The position numbers and the translations under genes are program-made. A model generated the notes under the pieces. It did no database searches, was not told where the DNA came from, and worked only from the letters and a program-made list of their open reading frames with translations. From an uncultured Flavobacteriaceae bacterium (GTDB taxonomy: Bacteria > Bacteroidota > Bacteroidia > Flavobacteriales > Flavobacteriaceae), in the NCBI GenBank assembly GCA_947487895.1, contig CANKYF010000015.1:62001-126000 (forward strand): a stretch of 64,000 nucleotides of DNA, read 5' to 3'. This document shows, in pieces, positions 46,140 through 55,025 of the stretch (its first letter is position 1; every line of letters starts with the position of its first letter).

Positions 46140-46625
46140 ATGATTAGAGCTTTTCAAAAGGAAGATACGCTACAGTTATTAGAGATATATAACTACTATG
46201 TGTTAAATTCTATAGTTACTTTTGATGATGTTCCGTTGTCTTTTGAAACATTTTCAAAAAAAGTGAACAGTATTAATTCTGAATATCCGTTTATAGTTTT
46301 TGAGGAGAACGAGAAGATTTTGGGTTTTGCTTACGGAAGTAGATTTAGACCCAAACCAGCTTATAAACAAAGTGTAGAGGTAACTGTTTATGTGAAAAAT
46401 GGAGTGCAAGGAAAACAAATAGGCACAAAAATGTACTTTAATTTGTTAGAAAAATTAAAAAGCCTCAATTACCATGTTGTACTAGGCGGTATAACATTAC
46501 CAAACGAAGCTAGTGTAGCATTACATGAAAAATTTGGTTTTGAAAAAGTTGCTCATTTTAAACAAGTAGGAAAGAAATTTGGTAATTGGTTAGATGTAGG
46601 TTTTTGGCAGTTGACACATGATTAA
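46140..46625 (+). CDS. GNAT acetyltransferase (PAT/phosphinothricin type)
   Basis: 161 residues. IRAFQKEDTLQLLEIYNYYVLNSIVTFDD is the N-terminal pattern of phosphinothricin-type N-acetyltransferases; the acetyl-CoA loop is GVQGKQIGTKMYFNLLEKL (Q/RxxGxG/A position) and the C-terminus is FEKVAHFKQVGKKFGNWLDVGFWQL. Substrate unknown; a small amine or amino acid derivative is likely. The gene starts directly after the YfiT stop and ends 4 bases into the convergent thioredoxin-like gene. Confidence 0.85.
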   Translation: MIRAFQKEDTLQLLEIYNYYVLNSIVTFDDVPLSFETFSKKVNSINSEYPFIVFEENEKILGFAYGSRFRPKPAYKQSVEVTVYVKNGVQGKQIGTKMYFNLLEKLKSLNYHVVLGGITLPNEASVALHEKFGFEKVAHFKQVGKKFGNWLDVGFWQLTHD

Positions 46626-47179
46626 ACCTTCCACTTAATATTACAACCAATACTAGGTTTTTGCAAAGTATTATTCTCTTTTTCTTCCACTAAACAATTT
46701 AAAGCATTTCTTAGATCTTCACCATTTAAAGGTTTGCCATTTCCTGGTCTGGAATTATCTAATTGGCCTCTATAAACTAATTTGTCATTAGAATCAAACA
46801 GGTAAAAATCAGGAGTGCATGCAGCATCATAAGCTTTAGCGACATCTTGTGTTTCATCATATAAGTATGGAAATGGATACCTCTCATTTTTGGCGTGTAT
46901 TTTCATTTTATCAGGACTATCTTGCGGATAGTTAATTACATCGTTACTAGAAATAGCTACAAAACCAATACCTTTTTCAGCATAACTATTTGCAATAGCT
47001 ACAATTTCAGAATTCACATGAATCACAAAAGGGCAATGATTGCATATAAACATAACTACTGTAGCTTTGTTTCCTCTTATGTCACTAAAACTAATTATTT
47101 TACCTGATACAGTATCAAGTAATGAGAAATTTGGAGCTTGTGTTCCTAAAGGAAGCATATTTGAAGGTGTTCTTGCCAT
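46622..47179 (-). CDS. Thioredoxin-fold redoxin (AhpC/TSA-like)
   Basis: 185 residues. PLGTQAPNFSLLDTVSGKIISFSDIRG leads into VVMFICNHCPFVIHVNSEI, a CNHC (CxxC) redox site near 46-49, and DAACTPDFYLFD with a cis-Pro (TP). It lacks a signal peptide, so it is cytoplasmic, and resembles the thioredoxin-family proteins annotated as redoxins in Bacteroidota. Partner unknown. Convergent with the GNAT gene and divergent from csaA. Confidence 0.82.
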   Translation of the reverse strand: MARTPSNMLPLGTQAPNFSLLDTVSGKIISFSDIRGNKATVVMFICNHCPFVIHVNSEIVAIANSYAEKGIGFVAISSNDVINYPQDSPDKMKIHAKNERYPFPYLYDETQDVAKAYDAACTPDFYLFDSNDKLVYRGQLDNSRPGNGKPLNGEDLRNALNCLVEEKENNTLQKPSIGCNIKWKV

Positions 47180-47184
47180 AACAA

Positions 47185-47214
47185 TTTGTTTTAACCAAAG
47201 TTCGTGAATATTTG
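47185..47214 (+). promoter_or_regulatory. Promoter for csaA
   Basis: TTTG at 47185-47188 and AATATTTG at 47207-47214 fit the -33/-7 pattern of Bacteroidota promoters (one mismatch in the -7 box, spacer 18) and end 12 bases before the csaA ATG. Confidence 0.42.
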
Positions 47215-47226
47215 TATTTTTAAAAA

Positions 47227-47562
47227 ATGAATGAGGCTATAACTTTTGAAGATTTTACTAAAGTTGATATTAGAGTAGGGACTATTATTGAAATTAATGA
47301 TTTTCCTGAAGCTAGAAATCCAGCTTATCAATTAAAAATTGATTTTGGTGATTTAGGAATTAAAAAAACATCAGCGCAAATTACTACTTTGTACAACAAA
47401 GAAGATTTATTAAACAGACAAATTTTAGCAGTTATAAATTTTCCTAAAAAGCAAATAGCCAAATTTATGAGTGAGTGTTTAGTATTAGGAGCTGTTAATG
47501 GAAAAGATGTTATTCTTTTAAATCCAGAGGAAAAAGTTAGAAATGGTACAGTGGTTTCTTAA
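47227..47562 (+). CDS. csaA: tRNA-binding protein CsaA-like
   Basis: 111 residues, the normal length of a free-standing tRNA-binding OB-fold (methionyl-tRNA synthetase C-terminal type). FEDFTKVDIRVGTIIEINDFPEARNPAYQLKIDFG, SAQITTLYNKEDLLNRQILAVINF and ECLVLGAVNGKDVILLNPE are CsaA hallmarks. In Bacillus it has been called a secretion chaperone; the role here is unproven. A strong terminator follows at 47578-47600, shared with the convergent PUR gene. Confidence 0.9.
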   Translation: MNEAITFEDFTKVDIRVGTIIEINDFPEARNPAYQLKIDFGDLGIKKTSAQITTLYNKEDLLNRQILAVINFPKKQIAKFMSECLVLGAVNGKDVILLNPEEKVRNGTVVS

Positions 47563-47577
47563 AATTGTAACATAAAA

Positions 47578-47600
47578 AAAGCAGCGATAAACGCTGCTTT
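47578..47600. terminator. Bidirectional hairpin between csaA and the PUR-domain gene
   Basis: AAAGCAGCG and CGCTGCTTT pair around a five-base ATAAA loop, flanked by A-rich and T-rich sequence on both sides, so it can end transcripts from both strands. Confidence 0.85.
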
Positions 47601-47626
47601 AATATATATAGAATATGGATAAGAGA

Positions 47627-48016
47627 TTATATATCATCAAAATCTACATCTGTAAAACTTTCTGTAGCTTTAAGTGTATCTTCTGTTTTAGCAGTATAAT
47701 CATCATTGTTATACTCCTTTTTAAAATCTTTTTGGTGACGCTCGCTAATTACTTCATCTCCTTTTTGCTCAATGATATAATCTGTCATTTCACCTAAAAT
47801 ACTTTTGAATTCAGAAAAGTCTTCTTTGTAAATATATATTTTATGTTTTTTGTAGTGGAATGATCCATCGTCATTTGTAAATTTTTTACTCTCAGTAATA
47901 GTTAAGTAGTAATCATCTGCTTTAGTAGCTCGAACATCAAAGAAATAGGTGCGTCTACCAGCTCTTAATACCTTAGAAAATATCTCTTCTCTCTCCATCA
48001 TATCATTATTATTCAT
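47627..48016 (-). CDS. PUR-alpha-like DNA/RNA-binding protein (DUF3276)
   Basis: 129 residues. EEIFSKVLRAGRRTYFFDVRATKADDYYLTITESKKF and YKKHKIYIYKEDFSEFKSILGEMTDYI match DUF3276, the bacterial PUR family that binds nucleic acid and occurs widely in Bacteroidota. The C-terminal 40 residues are acidic and likely disordered (DTLKATESFTDVDFDDI). A 151-base gap upstream holds no clear promoter. A role as a nucleoid or RNA-binding regulator is inference. Confidence 0.87.
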   Translation of the reverse strand: MNNNDMMEREEIFSKVLRAGRRTYFFDVRATKADDYYLTITESKKFTNDDGSFHYKKHKIYIYKEDFSEFKSILGEMTDYIIEQKGDEVISERHQKDFKKEYNNDDYTAKTEDTLKATESFTDVDFDDI

Positions 48017-48167
48017 GTTAAAAATAAATTTATGTAAATTATAGTTTCTGTATCAAAAATCTAAAAAAAAGATTTACAAACCAACAATTTACGAACTTTC
48101 TTTTTCATTTGAGCGGTTTTGTTACAAATCTTTAAAAATAGTATAATCTATATGTTTGATTTATAGA

Positions 48168-49925
48168 CTATTTAGAAGAAGCTTCGCTTATTTGCTTTAG
48201 ATATAGTTCTTTGTAATACCCATCAACATTAATAAGAGTTTCATGAGTTCCCTCTTGAACGATCTTACCAGCGTCTAAAACAATAATCTTATCTGCATTT
48301 TTAGCTGATGATACTCTATGACTAACAATTATAGTAGTTTTACCTTTTGATATCTTATTTAAATTCTTGAGTATTTTTTCTTCTGTTTCAGTATCAACCG
48401 CAGATAAACAATCATCAAATAATAATATTTTAGGCGATTTTATAATTGCTCTAGCAATAGAAACCCTTTGTTTTTGACCACCTGAAAGTGTAATACCGCG
48501 TTCTCCTAAAACAGTGTCGTACCCGTTATTAAACTTAATAATGTTTTTATGTACTTGCGCATTTTTGGAAGCTTCAATAACGTCTTCATCTGTGGCTTCT
48601 TCTTTCCCAAACTTGATATTATTTTTTATACTATCTGAAAACAAGAAAGCATCTTGAGGTACGTAGCCAATATTATCTCTTAAGTTATAGAGGTTGTGCA
48701 TTTCAATACTCATATTATTTACCAAAATACTTCCGCTATCAATATCATATAATCTCCCTATTAAATCTAGAATAGTGGATTTCCCTGAGCCTGTTTTTCC
48801 TAAAATAGCAAGTGTTTCACCTTCTGTTACGTTAAAACTAATGCCTTTTAGAGCAGTAATGTTGGTATCATCATAGGTAAACGAAACGTTATTAAAAGAA
48901 ATATCACCAGTAATCTCAGTAATTGCCTCTGTAGTATTTTTTATTTCAGGTTCAATTTTTAAGAACTCATTAATTCGTTTTTGGGAAGCTTCAGCTTGTT
49001 GAACAATAGAGGTAACCCAACCCACAGTGGCAACTGGCCATGTAAGCATATTGACATAAATAATAAATTCTGCAATAGTACCAATACTTTCAATTTCACC
49101 ATTTATATATTGCATACCCCCAAAATAAATTACTAATAAGTTACTTGTACCTATTAATAAAATCATCATAGGGAAAAACCATGCCTGTACCTTGGCCAGA
49201 TTCACTTGTTTTTCTTTGCTTTCAATAGCCAAAGAAGTAAAGTTAGTAGATGTTTGAGGTTCTATACCATAGGCTTTTATAACAGAAATGCCACTAAAAG
49301 ATTCTTGTGTAAACGTTGATAGTTTAGATAAGTATTCTTGCACTATGGTACTTCTTTTGTGTATTTCTTTACTTAATTTATAAATAATTACAGAAAGAAT
49401 AGGAAGAGGAAGAATAGTATAAAACGTTAAAGAAGGTGCAGCTTTAAACATGTAAATAAGGGCTACTACAAATAAAGCAATGGTATTAACACTATACATA
49501 ATGGCAGGACCTGAATACATACGTACTCTACCAACATCTTCGGTAATACGGTTCATAAGATCACCTGTTCTGTTCTTCTTATAAAAATTTAATGAAAGTT
49601 TTTGGTATTGCTCATAGATTTCATTTTTTAAATCAAATTCTATATATCGAGATACATTGATGATGGTTTGTCTCATAAAGAAGGTAAGTACACCAGCAAC
49701 AAAAGCAGCTCCAATAATCCATAAAATAGCTTCAGCTAAATCCGATTTAAAAGTAGACTCATTTATGGCTCCATCGGCATAACGTTCTATAGCAACAAAA
49801 ATCTTTTTAACATACCTAGGTGTGTACAACAAAAATATTCTGGCAATAACAGTAATAAAACTACCTATGATAAGATGCGTTTTATACTTTGAAAAATATT
49901 TATTTAAGTGTTTTAGCTCTTTCAT
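48168..49925 (-). CDS. ABC exporter half-transporter with an FDD Walker B
   Basis: 585 residues. Six membrane helices in the first 310 residues, then an ATPase domain: Walker A GKTGSGKST 376-384, Q-loop Gln424, signature LSGGQ 480-484 and switch His536. The catalytic glutamate after Walker B is replaced by Asp505 (LLFDDCLSAVD). Similar to MsbA/BmrA-type lipid or multidrug exporters. No partner half-transporter is adjacent, so it would act as a homodimer unless a partner lies elsewhere. Substrate unknown. Confidence 0.87.
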   Translation of the reverse strand: MKELKHLNKYFSKYKTHLIIGSFITVIARIFLLYTPRYVKKIFVAIERYADGAINESTFKSDLAEAILWIIGAAFVAGVLTFFMRQTIINVSRYIEFDLKNEIYEQYQKLSLNFYKKNRTGDLMNRITEDVGRVRMYSGPAIMYSVNTIALFVVALIYMFKAAPSLTFYTILPLPILSVIIYKLSKEIHKRSTIVQEYLSKLSTFTQESFSGISVIKAYGIEPQTSTNFTSLAIESKEKQVNLAKVQAWFFPMMILLIGTSNLLVIYFGGMQYINGEIESIGTIAEFIIYVNMLTWPVATVGWVTSIVQQAEASQKRINEFLKIEPEIKNTTEAITEITGDISFNNVSFTYDDTNITALKGISFNVTEGETLAILGKTGSGKSTILDLIGRLYDIDSGSILVNNMSIEMHNLYNLRDNIGYVPQDAFLFSDSIKNNIKFGKEEATDEDVIEASKNAQVHKNIIKFNNGYDTVLGERGITLSGGQKQRVSIARAIIKSPKILLFDDCLSAVDTETEEKILKNLNKISKGKTTIIVSHRVSSAKNADKIIVLDAGKIVQEGTHETLINVDGYYKELYLKQISEASSK

Positions 49926-49947
49926 TTACAAATAGGAAACAAGAAAA

Positions 49948-49955
49948 CAAATATA
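49948..49955 (-). promoter_or_regulatory. -7 box for the ABC exporter
   Basis: The minus strand reads TATATTTG (CAAATATA on plus), a full TAnnTTTG match 22 bases before the ATG. No convincing -33 element. Confidence 0.4.
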
Positions 49956-50068
49956 GCGTATATAACTATATAAATAGCTTAAAAACACGTTTAGTAATTG
50001 TTAAAAATAGTTTAAAAATTTAATAAAATAATTAAAATCAAAAATGAAGATTCTTTTGAAAATAGTAT

Positions 50069-50076
50069 TATTTTTG
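50069..50076 (+). promoter_or_regulatory. -7 box for nusB
   Basis: TATTTTTG matches TAnnTTTG 54 bases before the nusB ATG, giving a leader of roughly 48 bases. The -33 element is unclear. Confidence 0.38.
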
Positions 50077-50130
50077 CAGCGTGAAAACGTTAAATGTTTT
50101 ACTATACTTTAATTTAAGTTCTTTGTAATT

Positions 50131-51075
50131 ATGCTAAACAGAAGACATATTCGTGTAAAAGTTATGCAAACTTTGTATGCCTATAAAGGTGGAGAAAGTG
50201 ATGATTTTAGTAAAGATCAAAAGTTTTTACTGTTTAGTATTAACAATATGTACAATTTGTACTTATTACTAATTTCGCTACTACTAGAAGTTAAAAAAAG
50301 AGCAGAAGTAGATCTTCAAAAAAAGCAAAAAAAACACTTAGCAACAAAAGAAGATAAAGACCCCAACAAAAAATTTGTAAATAACCAATTATTGAAGCTT
50401 TTAGGTGAAAATTTAAGATTGAAAGATCATCTAGATTTATATAAAATTAATAATTGGGAATTAGATACTGAATACATTGAAATCTTGTTTAAGGATATCA
50501 TTAATAGTGATATTTATAAAGATTATATGCAAACAAGAGTATCAGATTTCAAAGAAGATAAAACGTTTGTAATTGATGTCTATAAAGAAATTATAGCTCC
50601 TAATGATAAACTATACGATTATATAGAAGATAAAAACTTAACATGGTTAGATGATTTACCAACCGTAAATACTACTATTTTAAAGCTTTTAAGAAAAACT
50701 AAGTTAACTTCTGATGAATCTCACTTTACTCCTAAATTATTTAAGGAAGATGAAGACAAACAATTTGCGATAGATTTGTTTAGAAAAACACTTTTAAATA
50801 GATCTATACTAAACAAAGAGATAGAGAAGAAAACTAAAAACTGGGATGCAGAACGAATAGCAGATATAGATTATATACTACTTCAAATGGCAATAAATGA
50901 GTTGCAAAATTTTCCATCGATACCCGTTAAGGTGACAATAAACGAATACTTAGAAATTGCAAAAGAGTATTCTACACCAAAAAGTAGCATTTTTATAAAT
51001 GGTATTTTAGATAAACTGGTGAAGGAGTACACAAGTGAAGGTACTTTAAAGAAAATAGGTAGAGGTTTATTGTAA
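50131..51075 (+). CDS. nusB: Transcription antitermination factor NusB, long form
   Basis: 314 residues, about twice the size of E. coli NusB. The first strand NRRHIRVKVMQTLYAY and the C-terminal block NWDAERIADIDYILLQMAINELQNFPSIPVKVTINEYLEIAKEYSTPKSSIFINGILDKL hold the RNA-binding RR/R and the NusE-facing helices. The intervening region is expanded, as is usual in Bacteroidota. It would bind boxA RNA with NusE for rRNA antitermination. The DUF1573 lipoprotein and yajC genes follow, but after an 80-base gap with a possible new promoter. Confidence 0.92.
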   Translation: MLNRRHIRVKVMQTLYAYKGGESDDFSKDQKFLLFSINNMYNLYLLLISLLLEVKKRAEVDLQKKQKKHLATKEDKDPNKKFVNNQLLKLLGENLRLKDHLDLYKINNWELDTEYIEILFKDIINSDIYKDYMQTRVSDFKEDKTFVIDVYKEIIAPNDKLYDYIEDKNLTWLDDLPTVNTTILKLLRKTKLTSDESHFTPKLFKEDEDKQFAIDLFRKTLLNRSILNKEIEKKTKNWDAERIADIDYILLQMAINELQNFPSIPVKVTINEYLEIAKEYSTPKSSIFINGILDKLVKEYTSEGTLKKIGRGLL

Positions 51076-51123
51076 ATAAATCTTAAGACTACTTTAAAAA
51101 TTTTTAATAGATTAAATAATTAC

Positions 51124-51131
51124 TATTTTTA
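51124..51131 (+). promoter_or_regulatory. Possible -7 box for the DUF1573 gene
   Basis: TATTTTTA, one mismatch from TAnnTTTG, lies 26 bases before the ATG at 51158; a TTTT at 51101-51104 sits at the -33 position. Weak support. Confidence 0.3.
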
Positions 51132-51157
51132 CACTGTAAACAAAAAAGACTAAAAAA

Positions 51158-51640
51158 ATGAAGAAAATAGTTTTATGCTTAAGTGCTATGTGCTTATTCG
51201 CATTTACTTCTTGTAAAGAAAATGCAGCTAAAAAAATTGATGAAACAAATATAGCTGCTGCTGCTAAAAGAGATGCTAGTGCATCTAAATTTCCTGTGTT
51301 ACAATTTGATAAAGCTGAACATGATTTTGGACAGATTGATAAGGGAAATAAAGTTACAACAGTTTTTAAATATACAAATACAGGAGATGCTCCTTTAGTT
51401 ATTACTGACATAAAAAGTACTTGTGGTTGTACAGTACCACAAGACTGGAGTAGAGACCCTTTAGAAAAAGGAGGGACTGGCGAATTTTCAGTCACCTATA
51501 ATGGTAGTGGAAAAGGAGCTGTAACAAAAACTATTAATATTACTGCTAATACTGAAAAAGGTAAAGAAGCTGTAAAAATTAAAGCTTTTGTAAAAGTAGA
51601 AGAAAATGCAGCAAATAATAATTCACCAGTAGCACAATAA
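51158..51640 (+). CDS. DUF1573 lipoprotein
   Basis: 160 residues. A lipobox (FAFTSC, Cys19) follows a short signal peptide, so it is anchored to a membrane. The mature part is a DUF1573 immunoglobulin-like domain: FDKAEHDFGQIDKGNKVTTVFKYTNTGDAPLVITDIKSTCGCTVPQDW with the conserved CGCT and later NITANTEKGKEAVKIKAFV. Function unknown; the family is common in Bacteroidota. It is 4 bases upstream of yajC and likely cotranscribed. Confidence 0.87.
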   Translation: MKKIVLCLSAMCLFAFTSCKENAAKKIDETNIAAAAKRDASASKFPVLQFDKAEHDFGQIDKGNKVTTVFKYTNTGDAPLVITDIKSTCGCTVPQDWSRDPLEKGGTGEFSVTYNGSGKGAVTKTINITANTEKGKEAVKIKAFVKVEENAANNNSPVAQ

Positions 51641-51643
51641 GTC

Positions 51644-51943
51644 ATGGGAGAAGGAGGATTAGGCACTTTTATGCCATTTATTTTAATGTTTGTTGTGGTT
51701 TATTTCTTTATGATTGCACCTCAAATGAAGCGTGCAAAAAAAGAAAAGAAGTTTGCAGCAGAACTTAAAAAAGGAGATAAAATAGTTACTAAAAGTGGTA
51801 TGCATGGTAAAGTTGTTGAGCTAAATGACAAAGATGGAAGCTGTGTTATAGAAACATTATCTGGTAAAATAAAATTTGATCGTTCTGCCATTTCAATGGA
51901 AATGAGTGGTAAATTAAATGCACCAGCAAAAGCTACTAAATAG
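51644..51943 (+). CDS. yajC: Sec translocase accessory subunit YajC
   Basis: 99 residues. One N-terminal membrane helix (MPFILMFVVVYFFMIAPQMKRAKKEKKF) followed by a small cytoplasmic domain with LKKGDKIVTKSGMHGKVVELND and VIETLSGKIKFDRSAI, the normal YajC plan. It associates with SecDF. A terminator follows, so the DUF1573-yajC unit ends here. Confidence 0.93.
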   Translation: MGEGGLGTFMPFILMFVVVYFFMIAPQMKRAKKEKKFAAELKKGDKIVTKSGMHGKVVELNDKDGSCVIETLSGKIKFDRSAISMEMSGKLNAPAKATK

Positions 51944-51968
51944 TAAAATTTTTACTTTTAATAATATA

Positions 51969-52000
51969 AAAGGCTTCAGAAATGAAGCCTTTGTTTTTTT
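51969..52000. terminator. Terminator after yajC, shared with the convergent DUF1801 gene
   Basis: AAAGGCTTC pairs with GAAGCCTTT around a six-base loop AGAAAT and is followed by GTTTTTTT. The opposite strand's gene stops at 51999, so the A-rich 5' side may serve it too. Confidence 0.85.
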
Positions 52001-52598
52001 AACAGTTTTTGTATTTGTCATTTAAACCAACGCCTTGTAAAATCATAGGCACTATTTTTTCTAATCTAGAGTGTTTTGTAGTATCTCTTTTTGCAGATTG
52101 AATATATTCACAATATTCTTGTTGTTTGTAGGGTGTTAATGTTTTAAAAACATCAGTAAGTTCAGTATTGTTTTTAAAGGCTTCTTTTAATAGAGCAGGA
52201 ATGATAATTTCTTTTTTAGTTGTATCTGGTTTTACTTCCTTCCCTAATTTTTGATTTTCTATAGCTTCTTTTACATATGATAGAATGATATTTTCATCTA
52301 TGTCTTCAATAGTTTCAAAACGCATTTGTCTCATAGCTTTAGTTTTACCTTCTTGAGCGTTTTGTAAAATTTGTAATTCGTCTTTTAAGAAGACACCATT
52401 AAAGAACCAAATACCAAAATGGTTTTTAAAAGCGCCTAAGCTCAATACATTTCTATTTTTAAGTGTATACACAGGAAAACTCCATTTTATGGTTTCTTCC
52501 AATTCAGTAGATAGAATTAAGGATCGTAATAGCTCCAACGCTTTAGCGTAATGAGCGTTTTCTTCTATATATTCTTCAACGGAGTATACTTTTTTCAT
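51999..52598 (-). CDS. YdeI/OmpD-associated-like DUF1801 protein
   Basis: 199 residues. The DUF1801 core ETIKWSFPVYTLKNRNVLSLGAFKNHFGIWFFNG lies at about 35-70; the C-terminus PALLKEAFKNNTELTDVFKTLTPYKQQEYCEYIQSAKRDTTKHSRLEKIVPMILQG is the bacteriocin-protection (YdeI/OmdA) region. No catalytic motif. It starts 8 bases after pepT in the same direction and shares its transcript. Function unknown. Confidence 0.78.
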   Translation of the reverse strand: MKKVYSVEEYIEENAHYAKALELLRSLILSTELEETIKWSFPVYTLKNRNVLSLGAFKNHFGIWFFNGVFLKDELQILQNAQEGKTKAMRQMRFETIEDIDENIILSYVKEAIENQKLGKEVKPDTTKKEIIIPALLKEAFKNNTELTDVFKTLTPYKQQEYCEYIQSAKRDTTKHSRLEKIVPMILQGVGLNDKYKNC

Positions 52599-52606
52599 AG
52601 TACATA

Positions 52607-53848
52607 CTATTTATATTTATTAGCAGTTAATTCAGCAATTTTACAGATTACTTCTATAGCTTTAATCATACTTTCGACAGGCACATATTCATAACGCCCA
52701 TGAAAATTATGTCCGCCAGCAAATATATTGGGGCAGGGTAAACCCATATAACTTAATTGAGAACCGTCTGTACCTCCCCTAATAGCCTTAATAAGTGGTT
52801 TTATATCTAATTGTTTCATAGCTTCTTCCGCTACATCTACAATATGCATGACAGGTTCTATTTTTTCACGCATATTAAAGTATTGATCTTTTATGTCGGT
52901 GAAAATAACTTCATTCCCATATTGCGTATTTAATTCATTAGTAAGTTTTACCATCATTTCTTTTCTAGCTTCAAAATGCTTTTTATCATGATCTCTAATA
53001 ATGTAATGTAATTTGGTTTCTTCAACATTTCCTTCCATATCATGTAAATGAAAAAAACCTTGATAACCACTGGTATGTTCAGGTGTTTCTAACCTTGGTA
53101 AAGAATTGATAAACTCTGTAGCTATATGCATTGAATTTATCATTTTACCTTTAGCATAGCCCGGATGGACAATTTTACCTTTTATAGTTACTATAGCACC
53201 AGCAGCATTAAAATTTTCGTATTCTAGTTCGCCAATTTGGCTACCATCCATTGTGTAGGCCCAATCTGCTCCAAACTTTTCTACATCAAATTTATGGGCA
53301 CCTCTACCAATTTCTTCATCTGGCGTAAAACCAACTCTAATTTTACCATGTTTTATTTCAGGGTTCTTTATTAAATATTCCATAGCAGAAACAATCTCAC
53401 AAATACCGGCTTTATCATCAGCTCCCAAAAGGGTTGTACCATCTGTTGTTATTAAGGTTTGTCCTTTATATTGTAATAAATCGTCAAAATAATCTGGTGA
53501 AAGAATGATGTTTTCTTCTTCATTTAGAACTATGTCTTTACCATTATAGTTTTCTATAATCTGTGGCTTTACATTGGCTCCTGTAAAATCTGGAGAAGTG
53601 TCAAAATGAGAAATAAACCCTATAGTTGGAACATCATGTTCTACATTACTAGGTAATGTAGCCATTATGTACGCGTTATTATCTATACTAACATTTTGCA
53701 AGCCAATAGCTTTTAATTCTTGGGCAAGTTTATTAGCTAAATCCCATTGCTTTTTAGTACTTGGTGTTGTGCCAGAATTAGGATCAGATTCCGTATCAAT
53801 AGTTACATAACTAGTAAAGCGTTTTATAATTTGTTCTTTTGAAATCAT
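52607..53848 (-). CDS. pepT: Peptidase T
   Basis: 413 residues, cytoplasmic M20 aminotripeptidase with two zinc ions. [11 protein letters not shown] gives the first His and Asp, [11 protein letters not shown] the bridging Asp, [14 protein letters not shown] the catalytic Glu and a zinc Glu, [18 protein letters not shown] the Asp ligand, and [16 protein letters not shown] the last His. Length matches the family. It releases amino acids from tripeptides. Divergent from pyrD. Confidence 0.95.
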   Translation of the reverse strand: MISKEQIIKRFTSYVTIDTESDPNSGTTPSTKKQWDLANKLAQELKAIGLQNVSIDNNAYIMATLPSNVEHDVPTIGFISHFDTSPDFTGANVKPQIIENYNGKDIVLNEEENIILSPDYFDDLLQYKGQTLITTDGTTLLGADDKAGICEIVSAMEYLIKNPEIKHGKIRVGFTPDEEIGRGAHKFDVEKFGADWAYTMDGSQIGELEYENFNAAGAIVTIKGKIVHPGYAKGKMINSMHIATEFINSLPRLETPEHTSGYQGFFHLHDMEGNVEETKLHYIIRDHDKKHFEARKEMMVKLTNELNTQYGNEVIFTDIKDQYFNMREKIEPVMHIVDVAEEAMKQLDIKPLIKAIRGGTDGSQLSYMGLPCPNIFAGGHNFHGRYEYVPVESMIKAIEVICKIAELTANKYK

Positions 53849-53968
53849 TAATAGTATAATTTATAAAGCAGAGTTTAAAAGGCAATAATAACCTTGTAGT
53901 ATCAAAATTACAATTATTAATTTTTAGACTAGAGTTACAAACCTATTTTTTATTTGAACATTTAAGCG

Positions 53969-53976
53969 TATTTTTG
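53969..53976 (+). promoter_or_regulatory. -7 box for pyrD
   Basis: TATTTTTG fits TAnnTTTG and stands 14 bases before the pyrD ATG. The nearest TTTG upstream is 12 bases away, too close for a good -33 element. Confidence 0.38.
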
Positions 53977-53990
53977 CACAAATATTACAG

Positions 53991-55025
53991 ATGTATAAAT
54001 CGTTACTTCGTCCTCTATTCTTTTCTTTTGACCCTGAAAAGATTCATTATTTTACGTTTAGCTTAATAAAAATTGCTTCTAAAATCCCTGGATTTCCAGC
54101 TTTATTTAGAGGAATTTATACTGTTGAAGATAAAAAATTAGAGCGAAATTTATTTGGTTTAACATTTAAAAACCCTGTTGGTTTAGCCGCTGGTTTTGAT
54201 AAAAATGCGGTACTGTATAATGAACTTGCTAACTTTGGGTTTGGTTTTATAGAAATAGGCACAGTAACACCTAAAGGACAAGAAGGGAATCCTAAAAAGC
54301 GATTATTTAGATTAAAAGATGACCAAGGTATAATTAACCGAATGGGATTTAATAACGAAGGTGTTGAAGCTGCTATTAACCAATTAAAAAAGAACAAAAG
54401 AAAGTTAATAATTGGTGGTAACATTGGGAAAAATACTGCTACTAAACCTGAAAATTATACCGAGGATTACTTGACATGCTTTAATGCACTGCATCCATAT
54501 GTAGATTACTTTGTTTTAAATGTTAGTTGCCCTAATGTTGGCAGTCATGCTAAACTGAATGATAAAGATTATTTAGAAGAATTAATTGCTGAAGTACAAA
54601 AAGCTAATACAACTTTTGAAAAGCAAAAACCAATTTTATTAAAAATTGCACCAGATTTAAATGATGGTCAATTAGATGAAATCATTGAGTTAATAAAAGT
54701 TACCAAATTAGATGGTGTTATAGCAAGTAATACTTCTACAGATAGAAAAGACTTAAAAGCGTCTAAAGAAAGACTTGAGGAAATTGGTAATGGCGGGCTT
54801 AGTGGGCAGCCTATAAAAGATAAAAGTACGGCAGTTATAAAATACTTAGCAGATAAGAGTAATAAAGAGTTTCCAATAATAGGTGTTGGGGGTATTCATT
54901 CAGCAAAAGATGCTTTAGATAAAATTACTGCTGGGGCAGATTTAGTACAAATTTATACAGGTTTTATTTATGAAGGGCCTAGGTTGATAAAATCAATAAA
55001 CAAGGCAATACTTAAAACTACTTAA
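53991..55025 (+). CDS. pyrD: Dihydroorotate dehydrogenase, class 2, with catalytic Cys
   Basis: 344 residues with the N-terminal helical membrane-docking extension of quinone-linked enzymes ([20 protein letters not shown]). [49 protein letters not shown] and [15 protein letters not shown] are conserved. The active-site loop reads NVSCPN (residues 177-182): the fourth residue, Ser175 in the E. coli enzyme, is Cys180, as in class 1 enzymes. It catalyses the fourth step of pyrimidine synthesis. Ends overlapping the convergent metalloprotease gene by 8 bases. Confidence 0.93.
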   Translation: MYKSLLRPLFFSFDPEKIHYFTFSLIKIASKIPGFPALFRGIYTVEDKKLERNLFGLTFKNPVGLAAGFDKNAVLYNELANFGFGFIEIGTVTPKGQEGNPKKRLFRLKDDQGIINRMGFNNEGVEAAINQLKKNKRKLIIGGNIGKNTATKPENYTEDYLTCFNALHPYVDYFVLNVSCPNVGSHAKLNDKDYLEELIAEVQKANTTFEKQKPILLKIAPDLNDGQLDEIIELIKVTKLDGVIASNTSTDRKDLKASKERLEEIGNGGLSGQPIKDKSTAVIKYLADKSNKEFPIIGVGGIHSAKDALDKITAGADLVQIYTGFIYEGPRLIKSINKAILKTT

